Shown: positions 39,101 through 51,100 of the stretch, piece after piece
Layout: each line of letters starts with the position of its first letter
How positions within the stretch are numbered: the first letter of the stretch is position 1
Assembly: GCA_963513935.1 (NCBI GenBank)
Contig: OY740774.1
Span: 89,974,424 to 90,038,423 of the forward strand
Origin: Aphrophora alni
Taxonomy: Eukaryota > Arthropoda > Insecta > Hemiptera > Aphrophoridae
Length of the DNA stretch: 64,000 nt
Direction of reading: 5' to 3'
Translations under genes and position numbers: made by a program
The notes under the pieces: generated by a model
Told to the model about the DNA's origin: nothing
Database searches by the model: none
Seen by the model: only the letters and a program-made list of their open reading frames with translations

Positions 39101-42100
39101 TGGAAATGATTGATCTACAGTGCAGTGATATAATTAAGAACAAATATCAAAACTCATCTTTGTTGGAATTTTATAAGACTCTTCCACTGACACAATTTGA
39201 TAATTTTCATAAATTTGCTCGTGGGCTGTTTTCTGTTTTTGGTACTACTTATTTGTGTGAGAAGACCTTCTCCAAAATGAAGTACACAAAAAATGTTTAC
39301 AGATCTAAATTAACTGATGAGCATCTTAAATCTCTTTTAATAATTGGTACAAGTAAAATTAGTCCACAACTACAAACTATTGTCAGTGGAAAATCTCAAT
39401 TACATAAATCTCATTAGTATTTCATATGTCATTATGCTTGTTATAAGTTATGTTATATTTAAAATGTATAAAATGTTAGTTGGATTCATTTCAATAATTT
39501 GTTAGTTATTATATACTGAAGTTAAATTTTCTACATATTATACATGTCTTTACTCATTACAATTCTGTGTTTCTTTATCCAACTTATCACAAAAACAATA
39601 ACAATAAGCATACAACAATATTATGAGTAGTTAGCCCATGACCATATCAATATAGATGTCATATTAATAATTATTCAACATAAAATTAGAATACTTCCGT
39701 AAACTAAATTTAATTTGCTATAAAAAATATGTTCTCTAAAAGGAGTTTTCAAGTATAGCTCTCTGCGGGCCGGATGTGGCCCTCGGGCCGTAGTTTGGAG
39801 ACCCCTGCTCTATTATATTAGACTGTACTCCCGATATTAGCCACACAGAACAAATGACGTTTGTGGTAAGATTTGTGAAAACTGTAGAAAGTGAAGAAGT
39901 CTCAATAAGGGAGCATTTCTTAGGCTTTCTTCCTGTTACCAATTCTTCAGGTAAATCCTCACCGAAGTATTACTCAAAGAGTTAAAAGCACGAGACATTC
40001 CTTTATAATCCATGAGAGGTCAGGGCTATGATAATGGCTCCGCAATGAAGGGAAAACACGTTGGAGTTCAGAAGAGAATCCTTGATTTAAATCGTAGAGC
40101 CTTTTATGTGCCATGTGGGAACCACTCATTGAACTTGGTTATTAACGATGCAGCTCTATCGTGCAACAGTGCAGTAGAGTGTTTCAGTACTATACAAGAA
40201 ATCTTTAACTTTTTTTCAAGTTCTACCCAAAGATGGAGTATTTTGCTCAATCACGTCACAACCCTCACAGTAAAACCACTATGCAATACTAGATGGGAAA
40301 GCAGAATCGAGGCACTGATGCCTTTGAGATATCATATCGAAGAAGTATATGATGCACTATATGAAGCCTCTCAAGATCAAAAACTTGATGCATTTGGAAG
40401 AAACTCAGCCTTAGGACTCAAAAAAACTGCAAAGCTTCAAGTTCTTGTGCTGTTTAGTGACATGGTATGAGATCCTGCACAAAACAAACATGGTCAGTAA
40501 ACTATTGCAAAACGTCACAAATGACCTGCAAAGTTCTATGGATCTCATTAAAAGTGTGAGATCATTTCTTGAAAAGATGAGATCTGATCAAGGACTTAAC
40601 AGCGTGATAATAGATGCAACGGAACTTGCAGAAAAAATCAATGTGCCTGCCGAGTTTGAAAAAGAACATCAAGTCCGGCCAAGAAAGGTAAAAAAACAGT
40701 TTACTTATGAAAGCGCAGATGAAGCAGTAAACTATGGAATGGATGCCTTTAAAGTCAATTTCTTTTTTGTTGTGCTAGACAGAGCAATATCCTCAATTCA
40801 GGAGAGATTTGAACTAATGGAAACTCATAGTTCTAGTTTTAATTTTTTGTACGATATCCCAAGTTTGGACAAGAGTGTTAACGATACAGATTTGAAAACA
40901 GCTTGTAAACACCTTCAAACCATTTTGAGTGATGGAGAAGACTGTGACGTGAACGGAACTGATCTCTTTGATGAACTAAGAGTGTTTTCACCAATGCTGC
41001 CTTCTGGAAGTCACCCAGCAGGAGCTCTGTCTTTTATAACCAAGCGTGGTTACGTGGATACTTTTCCAAACGTTTTTGTCGCATTGAGGATTTTGATAAC
41101 GCTCCCAGTGTCAGTAGCCAGCGGGGAAAGAAGTTTTTCTAAGTTAAAACTCATTAAAACTTATTTAAGATCTACTTTGAGCCAAGAACACTTGAATGGG
41201 CTAGAAATCTTGGCCATTGAAAATGACATATTGAGTAAAATGGACACTGAGTTATTACTCAACGAGTTTTCGAAAGCAAAAGTAAGAAAAATTCATTTTT
41301 AATTCAAGTTTTATTTGTGAAGAGTTCAAATTACTAATAATTGTAACTATATGTAATGATGATGGCCTGTAAATAATTATACTTCTGGTTTGCAAGTTTT
41401 TCTTTGTGTATTATTAAAACATACCTGGCTTCTACCTTTAATTTCTGGTTAATATTAATATGTGTTACAGGTGCACTGATTTATAGTGGTTTGATTAGTG
41501 GGGGGGGGGGGCGTCAATATGTTTTTTGCTTACACTTGAAAAAGACCTAGGGCCGGCCCTGCCCATCTGTAACATAGTTCATTAACCTTTATCTACCTGC
41601 TAGGTCATCCCCCTACCTTTCCCGATTTCTCTATTGTATTTCAGTTTCCTGTACTTATGTTTAAATAGTTGTCTATATCTGTAAATTATCAGTTGCCCGA
41701 CGATGCCGCAAGGCGAAACAATTGTAGCTCATTTATACTATTAAATATTTGAAACTTTAAGCTTTTGCTTTATTTTATCCTTGCAAAAATATTAGCTTAT
41801 AACAAATATATACACAACTTACCCATGGCCTGTTGGACATATAAAATACAAACAAACATGTGTGCGTGTATCATGATATGTATTTAAAGAACGTTTAATC
41901 TTCAATTCCTCTTGAAGGTATGCTTCAAACTGAGCATCTATATAATCTACAACTGCTTTAAAACTGTCTTGTTTGTTGATCTGGTCTCCATAGCCGACCG
42001 TGTCTACGATGGTTAGCTGAAACATTGTCATTTGTAAGTATATATAAAGTACTTTGATACTGTGAACAGAATTAAACACTTCTGTTCCTAAATTAGGAGC

Positions 42101-45100
42101 CAGATTGAACCGTATTCCTATTGGAAACCTTTGTCTAAACATATAGTGATAGGTAATATTAAATGTGTCTCCCACAGACAAACAGACTGAAAACCATGCA
42201 TTTCAACCTATTACTTTAAATATTTACCTATCCTTTTGAAACACCATGTATACTCAACATACTACCTATATATTACTTTCTGAGTATATTCGGTTATTTT
42301 AATTATTCTAACCCTTTCTTGTGAATTGCTTTAGAATAGTTTTAGAATAGCTATATAAATTGTTAAATTAGGGTATCTAAATTATCAAAACTGGGAAGAC
42401 ATAAATTTAAAGGAAAAGTATAAAAAGGGGATAGATAAAACTAAAAGGATTAGAGAATCAATAAAATAATAACTAATAAGTAATTTCAAATCAAATAAAC
42501 AAAGTAAGATAATACCAACTTGAAAAGTAGGGTTATCGAATATAAACATTTGTCCAAAACATTAGTCGATTAATAAACCGAATACCAATATATATACATA
42601 TAAAATTAAATGTTAAGTGGAAAAGAAAAAGACAAAATTCAGTGGCTAGTGATAACCAGCGGTGCTGCTTCGTAACACACTGTAACCAAGTATGGTTCTT
42701 TAAAGTTAGCTTGGTATTAGTTTTGAATAAGGACACGAAGAAGGCTTGGGGATCTAGAAAGGGAAGGAACGCGGAGTGAGTTTTTAAATGGACATTGAGA
42801 TAAAAGGTTTTCATACCCAAACAGAGTAAATAATGATGTAAGAAGAAATAAGCAAATAATTTACTGGTGAAAAATTAATTGTGAATTTAGTGAGAAAGAG
42901 GTATTAATAAAGAAAGGTAAAACATTGTTGAGGTAACAAAATTTACATAAGTTTGTAATACATGATCACAGATTTTTTATGAATTAAGTAAACTATTAAA
43001 AACAATCAATTAATAATATTGAACAATTTCCAGAAACATATTATATAATCTAAAATCAATTTGTATAGTAACCAGTAATTTAATCAGCCATATTTTATAC
43101 AGGGTGACAATTAAGTCTGGAACCTCTTTTTTAATTTTTAAACCACAATAGAAAAAAATACCAAAGTTCACACATGCTTACTGGTGATAGTAACGCACAC
43201 ATCTGCCCAATTACCGACCGGATAACCCCTTTGGGGGACGGTCCACAAGGAGTCAGACAAAATTCTTAAATAGCAGCATAGGTCGAGTTTGGTATCAAAT
43301 TAAAGGTCTCACTTAGCAGAGTACAATGCCGTAAACCGGACTTCAAAAGATGGATTCATTCAGTAGTTATAGTGGTTTGAATTTTAAAACTCTCGAACAA
43401 TGTAAATTATTAAGTATTACAAGTAAACACCAATTTTTAAGTACCTGTGATCAAAGTAAGTGTTCAAAATGTTCCCCTCCCATCGTCTGGCAATGTCCTA
43501 GGCGGTTGTAAAAGCCATCCACTGCATTTTGAAGGTAGTCACGAGGAATATTTTGAACACTTACTTTGATCACAGGTACTTAAAAATTGGTGTTTACTTG
43601 TAATACTTAATAATTTACATTGTTCGAGAGTTTTAAAATTCAAACAGCTATAACTACTGAATGAATCCACCTTTTGAAGTCCGGTTTGCGGCATTGTACT
43701 CTGCTAAGTGAGACCTTTAATTTGATATCAAACTCGACCTATGCTGCTATTTAAGAATTTTGTCTGACTCCTTGTGGACCGTCCCCCAAAGGGGTTATCC
43801 GGTCGGTAATTGGGCAGATGTGTGTGTTACTATCACCAGTAAGCACGTGTGAACTTTGGTATTTTTTTCTATTGTGGTTTAAAAATTAAAAAAGAGGTTC
43901 CAGACTTAATTGTCATATGGTATGTTGTGTATATGTTTAAAGTAAGGATTAGTTGTAAGAAAGATTTTAATTAAAAAACATGCAAATTTTAGACAAGACT
44001 GTACTCAAAATTCCGAGAGAAAGGTATTTTTAATTGTTATTAGATTTGTTTAAAATAATTTATCAATTACATATTATATACAAGACCACAAAGAATGAAT
44101 ATGTATGCAGTTTCTGTTTTGTTAAAAGAGTTTATATCTTAAATAAATGATTAATGTGTTATTCTATTTTTCTGTATTGTCTTTCAATTGAGAGTAAATA
44201 AGAGTTACTGAACAAGATACCCTAAAGTAAATTGAGATAAAAGAATTGTTAGCAATCTTGGTAATAATAATAATAAATCTTTATAATTTTAGTTTTGATA
44301 TTAATGGCTGGGAATAATATTTTGCTTTGTTTTCATACTTTTGGAACTGTTCTTATTAAAGTTAAACACTTTTTCGTAATTTTACTTTTATAATTTTGGC
44401 ACCTAAATGTGAGGCTTTTTTTTATTGAAACTTAGAGCATTCTTTTAACTAAGGGTTAAAACTTCTAACCTATAAAATTATAATCTAAATATTCCTGGAA
44501 GGAAAAAAAAGGATTATCTACAATCATTCATTTCACTTTTTCTTAAAACTAATTAAATCTTAAACTTCTTTAAACTTATAGATATAGGTAACCAATTAAA
44601 AACCTAATCCCCTAAAGGTTATTCTGCGGTATTTTAATGATATGGTTTGCCTTTAATAAGGAATATCCAGCTTAAAAAATAATTTGGTGAACAACATGGG
44701 GCATTTTTTTTAAAACCAGCATTACAGATTCTTTTATAACCTTCACCCCCAATATTTAGATATTTGAAACACAAAGTTAGTCATTCTAAGGTACACCCAT
44801 CTCACATCAAATTTGAATGGAACCTAATTTTTCTTGACAAACAGATATACAAACTGCTTTCTCTACCTTTAAGATTTAATTTGTTTTCATAAATTACCTT
44901 GATAACATACAAAAAGCTATATCATGAAAATAATATACAGTAGTTTTTTATGACATATTGTACATACACAAATACTTCTAATTCTAATTCTTATTACATC
45001 CATCCAGTCTCGATGGCGATTACACGATGTTTCCTGTACAAATGAGCAGCATGTTGTACAAACATACACAAATAAAAACACAGAAATAAACAGTATAAAA

Positions 45101-48100
45101 ACATTGTGCAAACTTTCTCACTCAACCATCCCTCTGTCTTGTAAGAGCCTCGTCAATGCCGTAACTGGCGCGAAACCATGGTCGGCTAGACCAAATAAAT
45201 TATAGAATTTACAAAAGAAAAATTGTGTTTTATTTTTTAAAATGGAATTCTATCAAGTACCGTCGGTCATCAGTGTAAAAAATATAGTTACCTTTATGTA
45301 AACAATTATACTATTACTTTTATATCACACAGTTTGATTCCTCCTTCTCAAAGGCATCCTTTATCATCTTCTTCTTAAATATCTCATCTGTTTTACTTTT
45401 TTACTACAATTACTTATAAAGAATAAGTATTGATTAAAATAATAGTCGATACAATCAGGACTAGAATTATTAATTGTACACACTAGGCCTTTACATAGAA
45501 AATTAAAATAGCATCGCACGATAAACTACTATTAATTTCATACATTCTTAGCTAAAGTATCAAGAATAATCAAAAACATTATATTGCTGTAGAAATGTTT
45601 ACCTTAATAAGTGTAATTCAAAATTAGAAACTGAATCAAATGAGACTTTTTTGCAATAACTATCAGAGGACAGGCATCTACCATTACGTTATGTTGAAAG
45701 AAAGTATCTGAATGACCTGTGTAAACTTGACATACCTTAAGCCTAACATTACTTTCTTGTAATTCATAAGTATGTGCCTTCAGTTTGACAGTAGGCAATG
45801 TATGTGGACTGGGCGTGGCTTCAAAGCTGGTGTTAAACAATGAGTCCATCAACGTAGATTTTCCCAGACCGGTTTCACCTAGAAACAGTAAAATTAAATA
45901 GAAATTATGTAAACACAAAATAGTAAATGGTTTTTGACTCAAAACTTGTTCAGTACAGTACTTTTTTACAGTCAAAACAATAGTTTGGGATATTATTTTA
46001 CTAGAACGTTTAGTTCATTTTGAGAAATTGGACGTTTCATAGCAGCACATACTATGATTACCTTGGGGTTATATTTTCATTTGAGTCAATTTCAAAAGTT
46101 ATTATGTAGGCCACCTACTTAATAGTTTTGAGTTATAGGAATTATAATATTTCAAATGCTTAATTAATTCATTAAAACATGTAACATACATGATACTAAT
46201 TTGAACAAAAACTGTGAAATTACTTCTGAAACATCCATTCAGGCAGACGTACAGACATTTTGTAAAATAATTTATTCACCACCACAATACTTCCTACATA
46301 AGAGTGAGACAGTAAAATAATTTAATAAACAAAAAATAAATTGTTTGTTTGAGCATTTGTAAGCAAGATATTCAAGGCTACAAGCAAATTTTGAAATAGG
46401 CCCTATGTGCATTAAGATTTTATTATTCTAATTTAAACTATAGGGAAATACAAGTCATTTGAAATGTAAATACAAAGAGTGCTTTGGAAAAAAGAACCCA
46501 GAGAATTACAAATTTAAACAATGGCCAGTCTTGCAGAGCAGCTTTTAAAAGTTTTACTGATAAATTGACGATTTTTATAAGGTGAAAAACCACTAAGTCA
46601 TCATCACTTTATTAAGAATAACAACAAAATAAAGATCCTTTAGTTCTCGAAAACTCTAATAGCATCAGTATCGGAAGAGAACAAGAGTTGGTCAAGAGAG
46701 ACCAGATAGGAAAGATGAATGAAAGGGATCTAATACAAGATAACATTAAGAATGGTGCTGATCCAGCCATAGTACCTCAGGATTGCCATGCCAAGCGAGA
46801 GCCCCTGAGGGTTCTGAGAGTGGAAAAACATAGAATAGATTGAACCTCTATATAAGAACAACCTCCCCAAACCACAAATGACATTTATCAACAAGCTCCC
46901 AAACCCTTTTAAAATATTTAATATTTCCAGCATTTTAAGAGACATTTACAAAGGTTCTTTTTGGGGAGTGATTACTCAGTGAATGAATTTCTGAAGTAGG
47001 GTAGAAGTAAAAATTTGGAGGACTGCAAATTTAATATGTATTTTTGAAATTAGTTACAGTTTACATGAGTTTTTAAATTAATGTTTTATTAATTTGTAAA
47101 ATTTTTAACATGATACAATAAATGTAATTAAATTTTGTCAAAAGCAAACAAAACAAATTAAATTAAATTAAATCAACATTTTCATGTTATCCAATTTGTT
47201 GAGAATTACAAATTAACATATAACATACCAACACACTACTACAGAAATTCAGGGAAACAAAAAAATATATATTCACAAAACGTCAAATTTTGTCACATAA
47301 TTTAATTTCATGAATAGGAAGTCTAAATATTTACAGTCTACATCTTATAAGAGTTAATACAAAGACAATGTATGCCTTGACTTAGTTTAGAACCAGCAAA
47401 GATATGTATAATCTGAGTCATGCCTGATTCAACAAACTTACAATCAATAGATTACACCAAGTATTAAGCTAACCCAAATACTTGATTATGTCAACAGACT
47501 GCTGCTAATCATTCTTGCTTGATAACAAGGAACGTGTATTTCTTTGTATAATAAGGACCTATCATTTCATGATTTTGTTATATGCAAACTGTAACTCTTG
47601 GACACTGTGAAATGTTCACCAATGCTATTTATAGGAATAATTTGGCAATATTTTTAGCCCAATAAATATAAACAATGATATTTACCTTAAAATGTGGAAT
47701 TTAAATCCAATGTTTTTTTTTTTTTTTATTTTGTTAAACACAAAATTATATTTTCAAAATAAAAGATTTTTTGTTATTCTTATAGTCAAAAGAGTCTGCC
47801 ACAGTAGTAGTTTATTTTATGAAAATCTTGGATGTTAAAAATGTTATACTACGACAGGAAAAGATTTCTTTCTTTTTTTTTAATTACCTAAACTCTCAAC
47901 AATATTTTATATCTGATGATGACGCAAACAAAATGCTCTATTCATGGAGTTTTCACACTTCATCATCAATAATAGAAAGAAATAAAATCAGATCAATTAA
48001 TATGTCTTTCCCTTTTTATAGATTTTGTTTTGTTTTCCCCTTTAATGTCTTTGCTTTATCTAAAGACTTCTAAAGATGGAGGAGTAGGAAACACAAGGAA

Positions 48101-51100
48101 GTATGCAACATCATCCAGGAATACCTGTTGAAAGCTGTGTAACTTTATTAGATAAATTCACACTCTGTAAACTGTACTAAACTGTTCTAAAAATTTAATT
48201 TCTGTATTGAATATACAAACATCCGATTAACTAATGGGATAAGGAGTACTTTACCTTCCTATAGCATTTACTGACATATTTTGTCCATTCTGGGTGTTCT
48301 ATAACAATTACCAGATAACAAGATATGTTCTTCTAAGTAATAAATGATTAATACCAATATTTTGGATATAAATGTCTAACATTTGTGTCTGTTATTTTCT
48401 GAGGATGAAACCCAATAAAAAATGTTATGGTACTTTATTTAATTTCATTTTTTGGTTGATTCCTGGTCTCTGATTCCTGATGTCTCAATGACAGGTGAGT
48501 AGTATCAAAACACAGGTTTCAACATCATTTTTCTCATTAAATTTAACATACAAATTATGTATCACAAGACCATCTTGCTACTTTTAAATTGTTATTTGAT
48601 TAAGGATGATTGACAGATATTTAAAATGTTCTGTAAAGTAGTATTTTTGCTACAAAAATACTACTTTTGTAGTATTTATATACATTTTGCTATATACATA
48701 CATCTGTGTCTATTTAAACCCAGTTTTGTTATATCAAGCAGTTTCAAGACTTTTCTTTCACCTTGAATAATTAACAAGACTCTATATTATAAAATATTTC
48801 ACCTCCAACCTCTAAACACTATACAGATAGCCTCCAAACGCTGTATCCTATAGGTCTACAACACTATTAATTAAAAGCAATTTAAATAATACCAAGGGTT
48901 TAGTTATTTTTTCTCATAAACTAACTATTGCAGTCATTATTAATTTGGGTCAAAAGTTATGATACTAATTTAAAGGCATTTTTGGCTAATAATACCAATC
49001 ATAACAGGAATACAATAATGGAAACTGATGCAATTTCACGACAGCATATAAAGTGCATAATTTTACTTATCCTACTTACCTATTTTTTTCATTGGTAAAA
49101 GATATATTATTAAGTGTATGAAAACTAAGAATTATTATAATAATAGGACATATATACATTTATTAACTGGCATCATACAAAAATTCTGTATATTGGTTTT
49201 TAGCAAAGTAAACATAGCCTCAGATTTAACTTAATAATAATATGAAATCAGTTGTTTAATAATGAACACTGATTTAAACATGGTAGAACTCCATGTTGAG
49301 TGAAACATATAATAATAATTCGTAAATTGTAAAACTGTAGAATTAACAAAATATGGTGCATGTGTTTCATAAACTTAATTATATTGATGAATAACTCTGA
49401 TAAGTTTTATATATTAATTAATTGCATGATTTTTTTTTCACATACATTTTAAATGAGATTTTTTTTCAGAACATTTAAAAGATAACAAGACTCACTATCA
49501 ATGAATTCTTTCACAATCAATTGTTTTGTACAATACTTAATACTTAATATTATTATAATACTTAATACTATTATACTTTTAATGAAATTGTTACTTAAAT
49601 AACTATTCTAGAAGGATTATTATACCATAATATTTAGTTTGTTAAATTTAAATGAAAAAGGTGTTTACAGAACTGTTTTTAAATTTGACTGTCCACCAGT
49701 TTAGATTGCCTCAACGATATCCTTTTTCCTTTTCACCATTTTATTCGTACCAAAAAGTATAATCTATATACTCAAATTAGGACTTTAAAGTTAGGATTTT
49801 AAAATTTCAATTATTAATAAAACTAGAAGAGAAGTCACGTTTTAATATATTAACTTTTTTTCCTTCTAAATCTGTAGTAGGTCTACGCTTCTAGCTCTGC
49901 AACAGTTCATATTTACTATTTATCTTACTGAAGACAAAAGTGAGTCTCAAAAAATCAGACAAAAAAAAACACAATAAAAATTGAAAATACAATTTTCATA
50001 ATTACATACAATGAAATATGCGTACACAAAACAGGGGAGATAAAGGTTACAACATGGGGAAGTGCATGACCTTTCCTTGGTATTAAATCAATATGTGTGT
50101 GCTTTCATGACTGGGTGAAGTATAACTGTCCAAAATAAAAAATTCTCACAACATCTTTTCACATTAGTTAATTCCCCAAAAGTTGTTATAATGTTTGAAA
50201 AATTATAAAATGCAATCATTCAAGAAATCATAATTTGAGGATCATTTATAAACATCTTCAAAAAATCACATGATGTACCTAATACATAGGCCTATGTTTT
50301 ATTGTATAATATAAGCAAACAAACACCAAATAAATTTGACTCACTATACATTTCAATCTTAAATACCAGGTTAATACAAAATTCTCCGTCAGCTTCTTCG
50401 TACATTTATATACACGCCTAAGATTAACAATAACTAAATATATAATATAAGGTTCCTTCTATAAAACTGAAAAACCATGAAAGTTCATTGACAACTCCAA
50501 TAACTCTATCCTGTAGTATTTTACCGACAGATCTAATTCCTAAACCAGAATTTTTAGGGTAATGGCAAACAATAATTTTGTTTGGGACAGAGATATTTAG
50601 GTAATATTTTAACTGAATATCATTAAAAACTGATTTTGAAAAAAATCAAAGTTTTATGTTTTCTTTTCCGACATATAGCCGTAAATTTTAAGTTATGATG
50701 ATTATATTTTACATACATAATTAACTCCTGGCTACTTATAACCAAAATCTATCAATAGTAGATTCACTTATCACTTACCAATACAAAGAATATTAAAAAT
50801 GAATCCATTCTGAACAGACTTATTGACTAGTTGATCTGGTAAGTTGTCAAAGCCTACATGACCTGACAACTTCAGGGTACGCAGATTGTTTTCAACCTGT
50901 AAACAACCATAACCATTGAATTTCTATTTGTATAAAGAAATCTAAAATCTATTTTACAAGAAATCTAAAAATATTTTATATTCACAGTATACATTGTTTT
51001 TATGTCCAAAACTCACAGAAAATTTTGAAGTTAAGTACAATGTCAATCATTTTTGAAATTATGTCTGCACACCATTCAAAATAGTCCAGTAATATTTCTT

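Larger units (their letters stand above)
38453..41561 (+). mobile_element. hAT transposon (ZMYM1-like transposase), with a second hAT nested inside
   Basis: Ends are perfect 12-bp inverted repeats, CAGGGCCGGCCC ... GGGCCGGCCCTG, flanked by the 8-bp target duplication CCCATCTG (38445-38452 and 41562-41569). The transposase (39816-41302) is frameshifted, and the N-terminal zinc-finger part is missing. The left third is occupied by part of a different hAT (to 39807). A G10 run lies near 41502-41511. Boundaries are certain; the internal history is inferred. Confidence 0.93.
38215..41783 (+). mobile_element. 5'-truncated Penelope-like element with 50-bp terminal inverted repeats, split by a hAT transposon
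   Basis: The outer layer of a nested block in septin intron 4. Positions 38215-38264 and 41734-41783 are perfect 50-bp reverse complements. Inside, the plus strand encodes the C-terminal tail of a Penelope-like ORF (38271-38452: [20 protein letters not shown] ... [15 protein letters not shown] ... LNDQIVL), resuming after the hAT element as PICNIVH and a stop. Then come a 3' UTR and a hammerhead-like motif near 41690-41725. Reverse transcriptase and GIY-YIG parts are missing. The hAT insertion interrupts the coding tail. The 5' arm is an inverted copy of the element's own 3' end. Confidence 0.8.
42017..45735 (-). other. Septin intron 3
   Basis: Holds the 43.1-43.9 kb foldback and the Penelope tail fragment at 45.14 kb. 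42.2-43.0 kb and 43.95-45.1 kb are AT-rich without recognisable features; frames at 41819-42181 (beyond exon 4), 42533-42820 and 44917-45111 are spurious. Confidence 0.7.

Noticed and set aside
41819..42181. The 120-codon frame extending beyond exon 4 as its own gene
   Set aside because: Only 41823-42016 matches the septin; the extension ([14 protein letters not shown]...) is intron read-through upstream of the acceptor.
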